A stretch of 64,000 nucleotides of DNA from Emticicia sp. BO119 (GCF_013912375.1 NZ_JACETV010000013.1:1-64000), one strand, 5' to 3'. Positions 26,180 to 36,099 are shown, counted from the first letter of the stretch. Program-made: numbers and translations. Notes: generated by a model not told the origin, from the letters alone.

Positions 26180-26599
26180 TTATGCTTTACAATTAGGACA
26201 AATGCCCTGCATCAGCATATTAATATCGGTCAGTTTGTAACCATCAGGCAAATTGATTTTCGGAATATGTACACTTTCAATACAGGTAGTATTACCACAT
26301 ACCAGACATTTAAAGTGCACATGGTCGTGGTGGTGTTCATCATGTGTACATTCCGTCGAACGGCAAAGCGCATACTTCGTGCCGCCTTCGTCGTCTAATA
26401 CTTTATGGATAATACCTTTTTCGACAAAAGTTTTCAGTGTACGGTAAATCGTTACTCTGTCGAAACGCTCGCCGAATAGCGTTTCCAGATCTCCATGCGA
26501 AAGAGCATGGCTATAAGACTGGAACGACTGCAATATATCTTCCCGACAGCCCGTATGGCGTAAGTCGTATTCTTTTAGTGTATTTTTAGAGAAATTCAT
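26180..26599 (-). CDS. Fur-family transcriptional repressor
   Basis: The protein has 139 residues. The winged helix includes GDLETLFGERFDRVTIYRTLKTF. Structural zinc is indicated by CLVC (about 97-100) and CPNC near the C-terminus. A His-rich segment, ECTHDEHHHDHVHF, supplies regulatory metal ligands. Sequence alone does not separate Fur, Zur or PerR roles. The gene lies upstream of the EamA permease and downstream of the ABC exporter, all on the minus strand. Confidence 0.9.
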   Translation of the reverse strand: MNFSKNTLKEYDLRHTGCREDILQSFQSYSHALSHGDLETLFGERFDRVTIYRTLKTFVEKGIIHKVLDDEGGTKYALCRSTECTHDEHHHDHVHFKCLVCGNTTCIESVHIPKINLPDGYKLTDINMLMQGICPNCKA

Positions 26600-26692
26600 G
26601 ACTTTTTACCTTTAAATTCATGAAAAGTAATGAAATACCATTTACCTCAATTTAAAACTTCTTTATGAATCAGATAGTATTTCAGATAATTA

Positions 26693-28594
26693 TTATTCTA
26701 CCAGCAAATTTACATTATCAAACTGTAATTTAACCATATTTGCATAAATTCCTTCTTCTTTCAGAATCAAATCATCGTGTGAGCCTGATTCTGCAATGGC
26801 TCCGTCTTTCAATACATAGATCGTATCTACATTGCGGATAGTTGCCAGCCGGTGCGCAATAATAATAGTTGTCCGGTTCTTCATTAACTCATCAAGTGCA
26901 TCTTGTACCAGTTTTTCAGATTCAGAATCCAGTGCGCTGGTAGCCTCATCAAGAATCAGAATAGATGGGTCTTTCAGAATCGCACGGGCAATAGCAACTC
27001 GTTGTCTTTGTCCACCCGATAGCTTTACCCCTCGTTCCCCAACAACTGTTTCGAATTTCTCAGGAAAAGAAGTAATAAAGTCAAAAGCATTGGCTTTTCG
27101 TGCTGCTTCATACACTTCTGCTTCAGTAGAGCCGGGCTTGCCATAAGCAATGTTTTCATAGATACTGCCACCAAAAAGCATCACCTCCTGTGGTACTATA
27201 GCAATATTGCTTCTTAGTTCTGTTACATCCTGTTTCGCAATATCTTGCCCGTCAATTATTATCTTACCTTTGGTAAGCGGATACAGTTTCATTAATAATT
27301 GCACGAGTGTCGACTTCCCTGCACCGCTTTGGCCAACTAAAGCCACTTTTTCACCGGCTTTCACATCAATAGAAATATCTTTCAGAACCGTTACATCAGG
27401 TCTTGACGGATACACAAAGCCTACATTTTCAAATGCTACATTGCCTTGTGTTTTCTTAAACTCAAACGGACGACGCACATCTACTTCCGATTTCTCCTCT
27501 AAAATTTCTAATACCCTTTCAGAAGCACCAATCGTTTTTTGTATCTGGGCATACATATCTCCCAGGCCACCAACCGAACCACCAATAAAGCCTGTATAAA
27601 TAATAAAGGTAAAAAGATCTTTGAAGTCTAATTCTCCACTCAATACCAGATTGCCACCATACCATACTACACCAACTACGCCGCCAAACAGCACAAAAAT
27701 GATAAACGAGATAAAACCACCTCTGAAAGTGGCAGCTTTTAACGCATAATCAACCACACGCTGAATAGAAGTAGTATAACGATTAACCTCCAGACGCTCG
27801 TTAGTAAAGGCCTTTACGACATTAACCGATTGAAGCGTTTCTTCCACAATGATATTGGTCTTGGCTAATTCGTCCTGCACCTTTTTAGAGTTTCTTCTGA
27901 TAAACCTTCCGAAAACTATAGCAGCTACTACCAGAAAAGGAAAAGTAGACAGCATAAAGAGAGTTAATTTGCCAGAGATAAGCGTAATTAATAAAACCCC
28001 ACCAACCAATGTAAACACCTGACGGAATAACTCTGCTAATGTAATGGAAAGTACATCCTGCAATTGTGTAACATCAGAAGTAATGCGGCTCATTAATTCA
28101 CCTACGCGGCTTTTTTCAAAAAAAGTGATAGGTAAAGTAATGATTTTGGTATAGAGTTCTTTCCGCAAATCACGCATTGATTGCTCTGATACACGCGTAA
28201 AAGTGTAGACCCTCAGGAATGAGAAAGCGGCTTGCAATATCAATAAAACAACAAAAAGAAAGGTTACTTCATTTAAAGTGAAATTAGGTGCCGAATGAAA
28301 AATATTCTGTAGTTTATCACCCATCACATTCATATTGCCCATAGGATTTGAATCGGGCAATGGAGTAGATTTATCTGGCGATACAATAGCACCCACCATT
28401 TGCCCCATCAGAAGCGGAATACTCATGGAAGTCAGTTGTGAAAGAATCAAAAAAATGAAGCCTATCACAAATGTCCATTTATAAGGTAAGGTAAATCTGA
28501 AAACTTTCAGGGCTTTTTTAAACCCTTCTGCACTTATTTTTTTCTTGTCTTTTTCTGAAGCCTCTTCTCCAAAACTTCGGTGTCTCTTTGCCAT
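26693..28594 (-). CDS. ABC transporter, fused permease and ATPase (MsbA-like exporter)
   Basis: The protein has 633 residues. A six-helix exporter domain (about 30-360) is followed by the nucleotide-binding domain (about 375-620) with Walker A GQSGAGKST, signature LSGGQRQRVAIARA, Walker B ILILDEATSALD and switch His in IIAHRL. As a half-transporter it acts as a dimer in the inner membrane. Similarity is to lipid and multidrug exporters; the substrate is not determined. gldB lies 63 bp upstream of this gene's stop-side neighbour on the same strand. Confidence 0.93.
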   Translation of the reverse strand: MAKRHRSFGEEASEKDKKKISAEGFKKALKVFRFTLPYKWTFVIGFIFLILSQLTSMSIPLLMGQMVGAIVSPDKSTPLPDSNPMGNMNVMGDKLQNIFHSAPNFTLNEVTFLFVVLLILQAAFSFLRVYTFTRVSEQSMRDLRKELYTKIITLPITFFEKSRVGELMSRITSDVTQLQDVLSITLAELFRQVFTLVGGVLLITLISGKLTLFMLSTFPFLVVAAIVFGRFIRRNSKKVQDELAKTNIIVEETLQSVNVVKAFTNERLEVNRYTTSIQRVVDYALKAATFRGGFISFIIFVLFGGVVGVVWYGGNLVLSGELDFKDLFTFIIYTGFIGGSVGGLGDMYAQIQKTIGASERVLEILEEKSEVDVRRPFEFKKTQGNVAFENVGFVYPSRPDVTVLKDISIDVKAGEKVALVGQSGAGKSTLVQLLMKLYPLTKGKIIIDGQDIAKQDVTELRSNIAIVPQEVMLFGGSIYENIAYGKPGSTEAEVYEAARKANAFDFITSFPEKFETVVGERGVKLSGGQRQRVAIARAILKDPSILILDEATSALDSESEKLVQDALDELMKNRTTIIIAHRLATIRNVDTIYVLKDGAIAESGSHDDLILKEEGIYANMVKLQFDNVNLLVE

Positions 28595-28657
28595 AGTAAG
28601 TATCCTCTTTATTTAAACATGAGGATTTTAAAATTAAATGGGTGCGAAGTAATACGG

Positions 28658-29662
28658 CTATTCTTCCGTTTGTCCTTTATATTTCGATTGCTCAAAAATC
28701 TCACGCGCATTGGCGTTTTGCATTAATTCTTCTAACGTAATCTTGGGGTTTTCGGTTCGATAACGGCTTACTATTCGCCAACCTAACCACTGGCCTATGC
28801 GTCCGGGGCAATCTGTACCTATTTCGGTTACATAGGGTCGTTCGCCTATATACTTGTCTTTGATTCTGTCATTGGTTTCATACAAGAGCTTATTATCAAT
28901 AAAATGCGCCCATACCTGCCCCTGATTATGCCAGCTTTTTACAAGATTAGAGTCTGCATAAGCCATTACTAAAGAATCGGCTATATTCGGAATCACGGCT
29001 CTCGTAAATTCAAAGCTTTTGCCATAGAAAACCATATCGGCCAGTAATGTTCGGTCGTTTATATCAATCTTATTATACTTTCTCGATAAAAGCGTAACAA
29101 CGGTCGGTACTATATAAGGTTTATCGTAGCGTCTTAACATATAATTAGGATGTTGCGGACGATACTTAGCTTTCGGGCCAATGAATGATTCTAAAGGGAT
29201 TATTATCAGGCTATCGCTTACCACCAATTCATTATCAAGTGCGGCAAAAGTCGTAATGATTTTAGGTTCTTTAAAATCTGGATAATGATATTTGATATGC
29301 TTAAAGGCGCCCTCAAACTCTTTTTTTAAATCATCTAAATTGCCGAATTCCTCTTGTGTTTGCCTATATAATTCCTGAATCTCAGGATAATGAATCAGAT
29401 AATCAAGTCTGCTGATAAGTGCCGTATCGTTGGCAGGAGTCTGGTAAAAAGTTTCAACAAAAGTGCGGTGTTTTTCTAAAAAACCTTTGATTTCCTCTTT
29501 CGTCTTCAATTGCATCAAAGGCTCCTCCAATCGCTCAATATTCACGCTGACTTTTACATTAGATACATCTACATCAGAGGCTTCGGTAGTTGATTCTGAA
29601 CTTTGACAGGCATAAAAACAAGAAGAAATGAAACAGAAAAATCCGAGAATACGATATTTCAT
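28658..29662 (-). CDS. gldB: Gliding motility lipoprotein GldB
   Basis: The protein has 334 residues with lipobox CFYAC. The GldB pattern is visible throughout: NIERLEEPLM near the N-terminus, LDYLIHYPEI, NYMLRRYDKPYIVP in the middle and the characteristic DCPGRIGQWLGWRIVSRY at about residue 285. In Flavobacterium johnsoniae GldB is required for gliding and type IX secretion. Its presence agrees with the T9SS cargo domain at the left edge. It is upstream of the ABC exporter on the same strand. Confidence 0.9.
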   Translation of the reverse strand: MKYRILGFFCFISSCFYACQSSESTTEASDVDVSNVKVSVNIERLEEPLMQLKTKEEIKGFLEKHRTFVETFYQTPANDTALISRLDYLIHYPEIQELYRQTQEEFGNLDDLKKEFEGAFKHIKYHYPDFKEPKIITTFAALDNELVVSDSLIIIPLESFIGPKAKYRPQHPNYMLRRYDKPYIVPTVVTLLSRKYNKIDINDRTLLADMVFYGKSFEFTRAVIPNIADSLVMAYADSNLVKSWHNQGQVWAHFIDNKLLYETNDRIKDKYIGERPYVTEIGTDCPGRIGQWLGWRIVSRYRTENPKITLEELMQNANAREIFEQSKYKGQTEE

Positions 29663-29771
29663 AAATAAAATGAGGTTTCTTCAAAAAACGCACAAAATTA
29701 GCTAATTATTTGTCTTGTATCACGTAGCTTCGCAAATTATAAGAAGTTTTTAATCTATTACTCCCTTTATC

Positions 29772-30956
29772 ATGAAAAAGCACATCTTTAGCATTTTAAC
29801 AGGTATCATGGCGTGTCTGTTTATTTCTTATGCACAGGCACAACAAACTGCTTATAGCAAAGAAGTACAGGAGAAAATTAAACAGGTAGAACAAAGCCTG
29901 TTTAATAGTAAACCTGCCGACAAACCTGATGCTCCCAGACAAAACTGGAAGCTTGACGAGCGTATGAACTATTATGGCGTATATGGTTTAAGCATAGCTG
30001 TTATTAAAGATTATAAAATAGAATGGGCAAAGGCATACGGATGGGCTGATATAGCCGAAAAACGACCAGTTACTATCGAAACACTTTTTCAGGCGGCCTC
30101 TCTCAGTAAATCATTAAATGCAGTAGGGGTATTGAAATTAGTTCAGAATAAAAAACTGGCACTTGATGCTGATATTAACACTTACCTCTCTTCATGGAAG
30201 TTTCCTTATGATGAAAAATCAAAAGATAAAAAAATCAATGTGGCAAATCTGCTTAGCCATTCAGCCGGATTGACGGTACATGGTTTTCCGGGTTATGAGG
30301 TAGGGGATAATCTTCCTACTATTCCACAAATATTAGATGGTAAAAAGCCTGCGAATACTTCTGCCGTCCGCTCACAGTTTGAACCAGGACTGAAAACGCA
30401 ATATTCGGGTGGAGGTACTACCATCGCACAGTTAATGGTGATGGACATTACAAAAGTACCCTATGCTCAATATATGTGGAACAATGTGCTGAAACCTATG
30501 GGCATGTTGAATAGTACTTACGCACAGCCGCCAGTTAATAAGAAACCGAATCAACTGGCAACAGGATACAGAGCAAACAAGAACGAAATAAAAGGGAAGT
30601 ATCATATCTATCCCGAACAAGCCGCAGCAGGCTTATGGACTAACCCAACCGATTTAGCCCATTACATTATCGAAACGCAATTATCTCTCGCAGGAAAATC
30701 CAATAAAGTGCTTTCACAGGAAATGACCAGGCTAAGATTGACTCCTTATTTTGATAAAAGTGCAGCTTTAGGTGTTTTTATTACGCAAAATGGTTCAGTA
30801 AAAACCTTTGGACATGGCGGAGCCAATGAGGGTTTCAGATGCCAGTACTATGGGAGTTTAGAGGGTGGCAATGGAGTAGTTGTCATGGTGAATTCTGACA
30901 ACGGAGAAATTTTGCAGGAATTGATTAATAGTGTGGCGTTAGTCTATGGGTGGTAA
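29772..30956 (+). CDS. Secreted serine hydrolase (beta-lactamase class C-like)
   Basis: The protein has 394 residues with a signal peptide ending AQAQ. The class C/esterase motifs are S110-L-S-K113 (nucleophile and base in QAASLSKSLNAV), a tyrosine motif YSG in TQYSGGGTT and HGG in FGHGGANEGF. This family includes esterases, D-peptidases and AmpC-type lactamases. YSG in place of YxN argues for a peptidase or esterase rather than a true beta-lactamase (inference). A structured terminator lies 95 bp downstream. Confidence 0.9.
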   Translation: MKKHIFSILTGIMACLFISYAQAQQTAYSKEVQEKIKQVEQSLFNSKPADKPDAPRQNWKLDERMNYYGVYGLSIAVIKDYKIEWAKAYGWADIAEKRPVTIETLFQAASLSKSLNAVGVLKLVQNKKLALDADINTYLSSWKFPYDEKSKDKKINVANLLSHSAGLTVHGFPGYEVGDNLPTIPQILDGKKPANTSAVRSQFEPGLKTQYSGGGTTIAQLMVMDITKVPYAQYMWNNVLKPMGMLNSTYAQPPVNKKPNQLATGYRANKNEIKGKYHIYPEQAAAGLWTNPTDLAHYIIETQLSLAGKSNKVLSQEMTRLRLTPYFDKSAALGVFITQNGSVKTFGHGGANEGFRCQYYGSLEGGNGVVVMVNSDNGEILQELINSVALVYGW

Positions 30957-31050
30957 ACGTAGGCCTCTAAAGGAGGGGACTTTATTAAATGAATATTTTT
31001 AATAGTTACTCCAAATTATTGAAAATAAAGATTTTATAAAAAAATATTAT

Positions 31051-31103
31051 AAGCCTTAATTAGGATAAAACAGTCTGTTTTAGAGCCAATTGAGGCTTTT
31101 TGT
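31051..31103 (+). terminator. Nested hairpin terminator after the serine hydrolase gene
   Basis: AAGCCTTAATT (31051-31061) pairs with AATTGAGGCTT (31088-31098) with one T-G wobble. Inside, TAAAACAG (31066-31073) pairs perfectly with 31075-31082. A T run follows at 31097-31101. Termination is likely; the one-nt inner loop also allows a palindromic binding site. Confidence 0.6.
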
Positions 31104-31165
31104 GACAGCTTGTGGTTCAAATGCTATAAAACTTGTTAAAAAACAGATAATCCTAATTGTATTTC

Positions 31166-31197
31166 TTTGATAATATGTATGAATCTATGTATTTTTG
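31166..31197 (+). promoter_or_regulatory. Promoter of the PpiD-like gene
   Basis: TTTG (31166-31169), a 20-bp spacer and TATTTTTG (31190-31197) form a near-perfect Bacteroidota promoter. The leader before the ATG at 31280 is about 75 nt. Confidence 0.75.
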
Positions 31198-31279
31198 CGG
31201 TTCGTTTTTTTACAGGTTTTACCTTTTACCGATTATCACCTAAAAACACGGACTAAAATTCAGTATAAAATAAAAACTA

Positions 31280-33418
31280 ATGGCTTTAATTAACAAAATT
31301 CGGGAGCGTTCGGGGATCGCAGTTGCAGTTATCGCAATTGCCCTTATTCTATTTATCGTTGGAGGAGATTTATTCTACGGAAATGGTGGAAATGGAGGCC
31401 TTTTTGGCGGTAACAAAAATAAAATTGGTGAAATCGCAGGCACAAGCATTGATGCACAGGCATTTCAGGCAAAATTAGATGTAGCACGTACCAATTACGA
31501 ACAACAGGCAGGAAGAGCATTACAAGAACAAGAAGTGCAACAACTCCGCAATCAGGTTTGGGAGCAAATGATTTTTGATATTGCTTACAAAGAAGAATTT
31601 GAAAAATTAGGCTTAAAAGTAACTCCTGATGAATTACGTGAGATGATTCAAGGTACTAAAAACCTGAGCCCGATGATTAAACAACAGTTTACAGACCCTC
31701 AAACAGGGCAGTACGACCGTGATCGTCACATCGAATTCATTAACGCTGCGGCAAGTAACCAGTTGCCTGCTCCGCAAAAAATGGCTTGGGATCAGATTAA
31801 AGAAGGTGCCGTACAACAACGTTTGTTAGAAAAATATAACGCATTACTTTCTGCCTCAACTTTTGTAACTACAGCAGAAGCTAAAAAAGAATATGAAGGA
31901 CAGGTAACCAAAGCAGATGCTAAATACTTGTACGTTCCGTATTTCAGCGTTAACGATACAACCGTTAAAGTAACTGACAGCCAGTTGTCTGACTACCTCA
32001 GCAAACATAGCAAAGAATACGTAGGTTACGATAGCCGCACGTTCGACTACGTGGTATATCAGGTGGCGCCAACCAAAGAAGATAGTGCCGCGCTTTATGA
32101 CGACATTAAATCTTTTGCGAAAGGTTTAGCCGCGGCAACAGAAGCACAAGCCTATGCTACAGCTAATTCTGAAGTAAGAGTTCCTTTCGAGCGTTCAGCC
32201 AGCGAACTAAGTGCTGACTTAAAAACAGCTTTAGCTACGGCAATTCCAGGGGCAGTAATCGGGCCATTCAAAGAAGGCAATGTATATTCGATTCATAAAT
32301 ATGAAGGTACTACCACAGATACTGTTTATACAGCACGAGCAAGTCATATCCTGATCCCTGCTAATAAAGCAGCTCCTGATTCAGTAAAAGCTGCTGCCCG
32401 TAAACAGGCACAGGATTTATTAGATCAGTTGAAACAAGGTGCTGATTTCGCTACTCTGGCTCGTGCAAACAGCCAGGATGGTTCGGCTCAGCAAGGCGGA
32501 GATTTAGGTTTCTTCCCGCAAGGCAGAATGGTAAAACCGTTTAATGATGCGGTTTTTGGCATGAGCGGAACGGGCTTAATCCCGAACCTGGTAGAAACAG
32601 ATTATGGATACCATATCATTAAAGTTACTGAGCCAAAAACGAATCTTAAATACAAAGTAGCCAGCATCAGCCGTGAATTACAGGCAAGTGAAGCTACACG
32701 TAATGCAATCTACCAGAGAGCTGAAACACTCCGGGCAAGTGCAGATTCTGACAAAGAATTTGAAGAAGCAGTAAAAAAAGACCCGAAACTGGTCATGTTG
32801 AAAGCTGAGAGAGTATTCCCTGATGCAGCCGCATTTAATACAATTCAGAATGCACGTGAAGTAGTATTGTGGGCATTTAATGACGATACTAAAGTAGGCT
32901 CGGTTTCAAACAGAGTTTTTGAGATAGGAGATAATTTCATAGTTGCGGCCATTAAATCGAAGTCAGATAAAGACGATCCTAAAGTAGATGATTTCAGAGA
33001 TGCCTTGACGGCGAAGGTCCGTAATGAAATCAAAGCAGAACAAATCATGAAGAAATTAACAGGGGCAGCAGGAACATTGGAGCAAATTGCCGAGAAATAT
33101 GGTGCAGGTGCCATTGTTGAAGCCGCTAACCAGATTAGTTTTGCGACAGGTTTATTGACTACTCCGGGTGTTGACCCGATTGCGATCGGTAAGATTTTCA
33201 GCCAGTCAGCAGGTAAACGTTCAAAACCATTTGTAGGCGAAAACGGTGTGTTCATTGTAGAAACTACTGCGCTTACGCCTGCGCCTGCTATTGCTGATTA
33301 CTCTCAATACAAAACACAGGTAATGCAACGTGCCGGTGGCTTTGGTGCTTCTTACTTAGCTAATCAGGCTATCCGTGACAACGCCAATATCAAAGATAAC
33401 AGAGCGAAATTCTTCTGA
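31280..33418 (+). CDS. PpiD/SurA-like peptidyl-prolyl isomerase
   Basis: The protein has 712 residues. One N-terminal transmembrane helix (about 12-32, IAVAVIAIALILFIVGG) anchors it in the inner membrane. It is followed by a SurA-N-like chaperone region (about 50-230), a parvulin rotamase domain (about 345-450, ARASHILIPAN...GGDLGFFPQGRM...YGYHIIKV) and a long C-terminal region. It assists folding of exported and outer-membrane proteins. It is slightly longer than E. coli PpiD, which is typical of Bacteroidota versions. Confidence 0.92.
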   Translation: MALINKIRERSGIAVAVIAIALILFIVGGDLFYGNGGNGGLFGGNKNKIGEIAGTSIDAQAFQAKLDVARTNYEQQAGRALQEQEVQQLRNQVWEQMIFDIAYKEEFEKLGLKVTPDELREMIQGTKNLSPMIKQQFTDPQTGQYDRDRHIEFINAAASNQLPAPQKMAWDQIKEGAVQQRLLEKYNALLSASTFVTTAEAKKEYEGQVTKADAKYLYVPYFSVNDTTVKVTDSQLSDYLSKHSKEYVGYDSRTFDYVVYQVAPTKEDSAALYDDIKSFAKGLAAATEAQAYATANSEVRVPFERSASELSADLKTALATAIPGAVIGPFKEGNVYSIHKYEGTTTDTVYTARASHILIPANKAAPDSVKAAARKQAQDLLDQLKQGADFATLARANSQDGSAQQGGDLGFFPQGRMVKPFNDAVFGMSGTGLIPNLVETDYGYHIIKVTEPKTNLKYKVASISRELQASEATRNAIYQRAETLRASADSDKEFEEAVKKDPKLVMLKAERVFPDAAAFNTIQNAREVVLWAFNDDTKVGSVSNRVFEIGDNFIVAAIKSKSDKDDPKVDDFRDALTAKVRNEIKAEQIMKKLTGAAGTLEQIAEKYGAGAIVEAANQISFATGLLTTPGVDPIAIGKIFSQSAGKRSKPFVGENGVFIVETTALTPAPAIADYSQYKTQVMQRAGGFGASYLANQAIRDNANIKDNRAKFF

Positions 33419-33438
33419 TTTTATCAGACTTGAGCATA

Positions 33439-33479
33439 ATAACAGAAACAGCAGCCCGAAAGGCTGCTGTTTCTGTTAT
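33439..33479. terminator. Bidirectional terminator after the PpiD-like gene
   Basis: A perfect 18-bp stem (33439-33456 with 33462-33479) has a 5-nt loop. It lies between the convergent ends at 33418 and 33532. Confidence 0.93.
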
Positions 33480-33531
33480 ATCATCTTTTTAAAGTTTTTT
33501 ATTCCTTTTTATAGTTACCTTAGTGGCATAT

Positions 33532-34680
33532 TTAATCTTTAATAGGCTCTAATTTAAAATTTTCATTCTGAATATTTGCCGCATAAGCCTCATATAGATT
33601 TTTGAGCTTTTTAAACTCATCCGAGTCCTTTGGCTTTTCGGCCATTTGTTTCTTAAGACGTTCTCCTTTGGCTTTATAATTTGAATCATTATATAATTGC
33701 ATGGCTTCTTGCAGAGCTCCGGTAACTTCGCCTATTTTATCAGATGCTCCATAGAATTGTTTTAATATTGATGCTGAAGCTAAGGTTGGAGCAAAAGCTT
33801 CCAGACTTTGTCTTGTGCCACCATCTAATGAAACGATTAAATAAGAAGCAGACCCATTATACACATCACCGCTTGTTTTATCTACTAATTTTAACTGAGG
33901 GTTTGTATTAACATCGGTAACTAAGGCCATTTTTAGATTCGCAAATTCAGCTTTGTCCTTTTCGTTATATAATACATACGACTTAGGTTCGGTTGGAGGA
34001 AATATCGGAGATTCGAATCGGATTGGTATTGATTCAGATAAATTAGGCTTTCCTGAAAATACGGCATCGCCTAATTTTGAGCCTATATTTATTAATTGAG
34101 AACCACCCAGTAAAAATGGTGCTGCGGGAGAAAAAAGAGGTATTCCAGCGGCAGAAGTGGCTAAAGTTGAGATAATATCAAATAATTTTGTGTTAAAATT
34201 ATCAAACATAATTTCAAAAGAAACAACCATTTGTTCGGCATCAACAGCAGGTGTATAATAAACAATATTTGTTCCTTCATCAAACGCACTCTGCGAAAGA
34301 AAAGCCCTTTCATTAACATTTTTAGCCTTAATATTAATAGCACGTGGGCTTGCTCCGAAGGTAAGGCTGTTTTTTATCCCGGAAACGATAAGTACATCTT
34401 TTTTACCTCCTAAAAACTTTTTATAATCACCAATATATACAGTAGTAATTTCAATACTCAATGGTTGCCCCAAGCCTATTGGAGTAAAGGTTGGGTTTAA
34501 ATCCTTATTTACGTCAAGTAATGTTTTAAATTCGAAGGTTCCGATATTGGCAAAACTTATAGTTTTATTGGAGTTTTCAAAATCAAGATTCCGCGTTGCT
34601 TCTAATTCTCCGCTAAAGCGTTTATTAAATAATTCTTCCGGGTCAATTAATGAGTCACCGATAACATGAAATGTTGCCAT
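33532..34680 (-). CDS. Hypothetical cytoplasmic protein, no recognised family
   Basis: The protein has 382 residues; I do not recognise a family. There is no signal peptide. The N-terminal half is rich in beta strands (FHVIGDSLIDPEELF, LSIEITTVYIGDYKKFL). A glycine/alanine-rich hydrophobic stretch (STLATSAAGIPLFSPAAPFLLGG) lies at about residues 190-215, and the C-terminal 70 residues are charged and helical. The gene is monocistronic between a terminator and an upstream region with a 20-bp-spaced direct repeat at 34765-34794. Confidence 0.6.
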   Translation of the reverse strand: MATFHVIGDSLIDPEELFNKRFSGELEATRNLDFENSNKTISFANIGTFEFKTLLDVNKDLNPTFTPIGLGQPLSIEITTVYIGDYKKFLGGKKDVLIVSGIKNSLTFGASPRAINIKAKNVNERAFLSQSAFDEGTNIVYYTPAVDAEQMVVSFEIMFDNFNTKLFDIISTLATSAAGIPLFSPAAPFLLGGSQLINIGSKLGDAVFSGKPNLSESIPIRFESPIFPPTEPKSYVLYNEKDKAEFANLKMALVTDVNTNPQLKLVDKTSGDVYNGSASYLIVSLDGGTRQSLEAFAPTLASASILKQFYGASDKIGEVTGALQEAMQLYNDSNYKAKGERLKKQMAEKPKDSDEFKKLKNLYEAYAANIQNENFKLEPIKD

Positions 34681-34764
34681 AATTTTAATGATTTTTTATC
34701 TGTTTATGGAATGAGCAAATAATAAACAAATATTACTATGATTTTAGAACGTAGAAATATTTGT

Positions 34765-34794
34765 TATTTATCGGTAACATTTTCTATTTATCGG
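34765..34794 (-). promoter_or_regulatory. Direct repeat TATTTATCGG x2, possible operator
   Basis: Two exact copies of TATTTATCGG (34765-34774 and 34785-34794) are spaced by 10 bp, so equivalent bases are 20 bp (about two helical turns) apart. They lie 85 bp upstream of the orphan gene at 33532. Such spacing fits a regulator bound to one face of the DNA, e.g. a LytTR-like dimer (inference). Confidence 0.4.
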
Positions 34795-34895
34795 CACCTT
34801 TATTAGAGAAAAGCAGGATAGATTTTTTTAATAGAACAATAGTTCAAAATCATTTTGATCTATTATAAAGATACCAGAAGAAGGCTTTTTACTAA

Positions 34896-36011
34896 TCAAC
34901 TAAACCGACTCACCACTGCTCGTATCTCCTCAGTACTGTATTCTCTCTCTTGCCACTCCTCTAATCGCCTATTCATTGTCTTAAACCACAAAGGTGGCAC
35001 CAATGAAATCAGTATCATCATGGTATAACCGTAGGGCAGTTGTGGACTTTCATCAAAATGACGTAATACCTGATAAGGCCTTGCAGCATAGGCATGATGG
35101 TCTGAATGGCGTTGTAAATGAAAGAGCATCAGGTTGCTATAATAATGATTAGCATTCCACGAGTGTAAAGGATTTACTTTTTCATATTTGCCAGGTGCAA
35201 TTTCTTTACGCATAATTCCATAATGCTCTATGTAATTGACACATTCAAGAGAAAGTACAGCTATTATGCTTTGAACAATGAGAAATACTGGGATAATCCA
35301 CTCAAATCTACCTGATAAATAGCTGAATAATAAAGTCATACTTAAACAAAACAGAATAGGTAATACAATTGCCCAAATCATACTATTGTGCCACGACCAT
35401 ACAGAAAGATTTTGTTTTGTCAATTGCTTCTTCTCAATCTGCCAGGCACTTCTGAAACTACCGATGAGAGTTTGTTTCCAGAAAGAATAGATAGTTTGAT
35501 TCTTGCGGGCGGTGGCAGGGTCAAGTGGCGTGGCTACGTGTGTATGATGCCCCCGGTTATGCTCTATCAGAAAGTGCATATAGCCCACGGTCATCAAAGC
35601 GGCTTTGGCATGAAATTGCGCCCATGGATTGGTGCGATGTCCTAATTCATGAGCTACATTAATAATAGTAGAAGCATATACACCTTGGCTCAATAATAAG
35701 CCCGTTATCTGCCACCAGGTCAGGTTGTCATAAATCAGGATATAGCAGCCCCATACTAACATAAAATACTGTATATATACGTGCGAATACACCAATACAT
35801 CAAAATACTTGTCTTTTAACAATTTTTCATATTCTTCTGTACTGGCATTCTGCGAATCCCGGCTAATGACTGCATCTAAGATAGGTACCAGCACATAGCC
35901 ATAGATAAATACAAAGAATGTCCAGTTATGACTGACAAAGTAGTAGCCTGTCAGCAGAAAGACAATGAAAGAATACCCCCAGGCAAAGCCAATTTTCTTA
36001 CGGATATGCAT
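34896..36011 (-). CDS. alkB: AlkB-type alkane/fatty-acyl monooxygenase (membrane di-iron)
   Basis: The protein has 371 residues with several transmembrane helices. All the histidine boxes of the alkane hydroxylase group of the membrane fatty-acid desaturase superfamily are present: H121-E-L-G-H125, E150-H-N-R-G-H155-H156, the AlkB-specific N259-Y-I-E-H-Y-G265 and Q300-R-H-S-D-H-H306. It would insert oxygen at the terminal carbon of an alkane or alkyl chain at a di-iron centre, using electrons from rubredoxin. No rubredoxin or rubredoxin reductase gene is nearby. Chain-length preference is unknown. Confidence 0.9.
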   Translation of the reverse strand: MHIRKKIGFAWGYSFIVFLLTGYYFVSHNWTFFVFIYGYVLVPILDAVISRDSQNASTEEYEKLLKDKYFDVLVYSHVYIQYFMLVWGCYILIYDNLTWWQITGLLLSQGVYASTIINVAHELGHRTNPWAQFHAKAALMTVGYMHFLIEHNRGHHTHVATPLDPATARKNQTIYSFWKQTLIGSFRSAWQIEKKQLTKQNLSVWSWHNSMIWAIVLPILFCLSMTLLFSYLSGRFEWIIPVFLIVQSIIAVLSLECVNYIEHYGIMRKEIAPGKYEKVNPLHSWNANHYYSNLMLFHLQRHSDHHAYAARPYQVLRHFDESPQLPYGYTMMILISLVPPLWFKTMNRRLEEWQEREYSTEEIRAVVSRFS

Positions 36012-36061
36012 AATTTTAAAAATTTAGCAGATACTTTCTAATCAGGGTCTTACAAAACTTG

Positions 36062-36069
36062 TATTTTTG
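36062..36069 (+). promoter_or_regulatory. -7 element (TATTTTTG) of the HupE-like gene
   Basis: TATTTTTG matches TAnnTTTG and lies 30 bp before the ATG at 36100. Its presence makes an upstream TTG start at 36067 implausible. No clear -33 was seen. Confidence 0.5.
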
Positions 36070-36099
36070 TTACTAATATACAACCCTAACACTGCACTA

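Larger units (their letters stand above)
30957..31279. other. Intergenic region: terminator and promoter
   Basis: About 320 AT-rich bp hold a nested hairpin at 31051-31103 and the promoter of the PpiD-like gene at 31166-31197. I see no gene. Confidence 0.75.

Noticed and set aside
29772-30956. True AmpC-type beta-lactamase
   Set aside because: The second motif is YSG instead of YxN and the third is HGG; the wider serine hydrolase family is the safer call.
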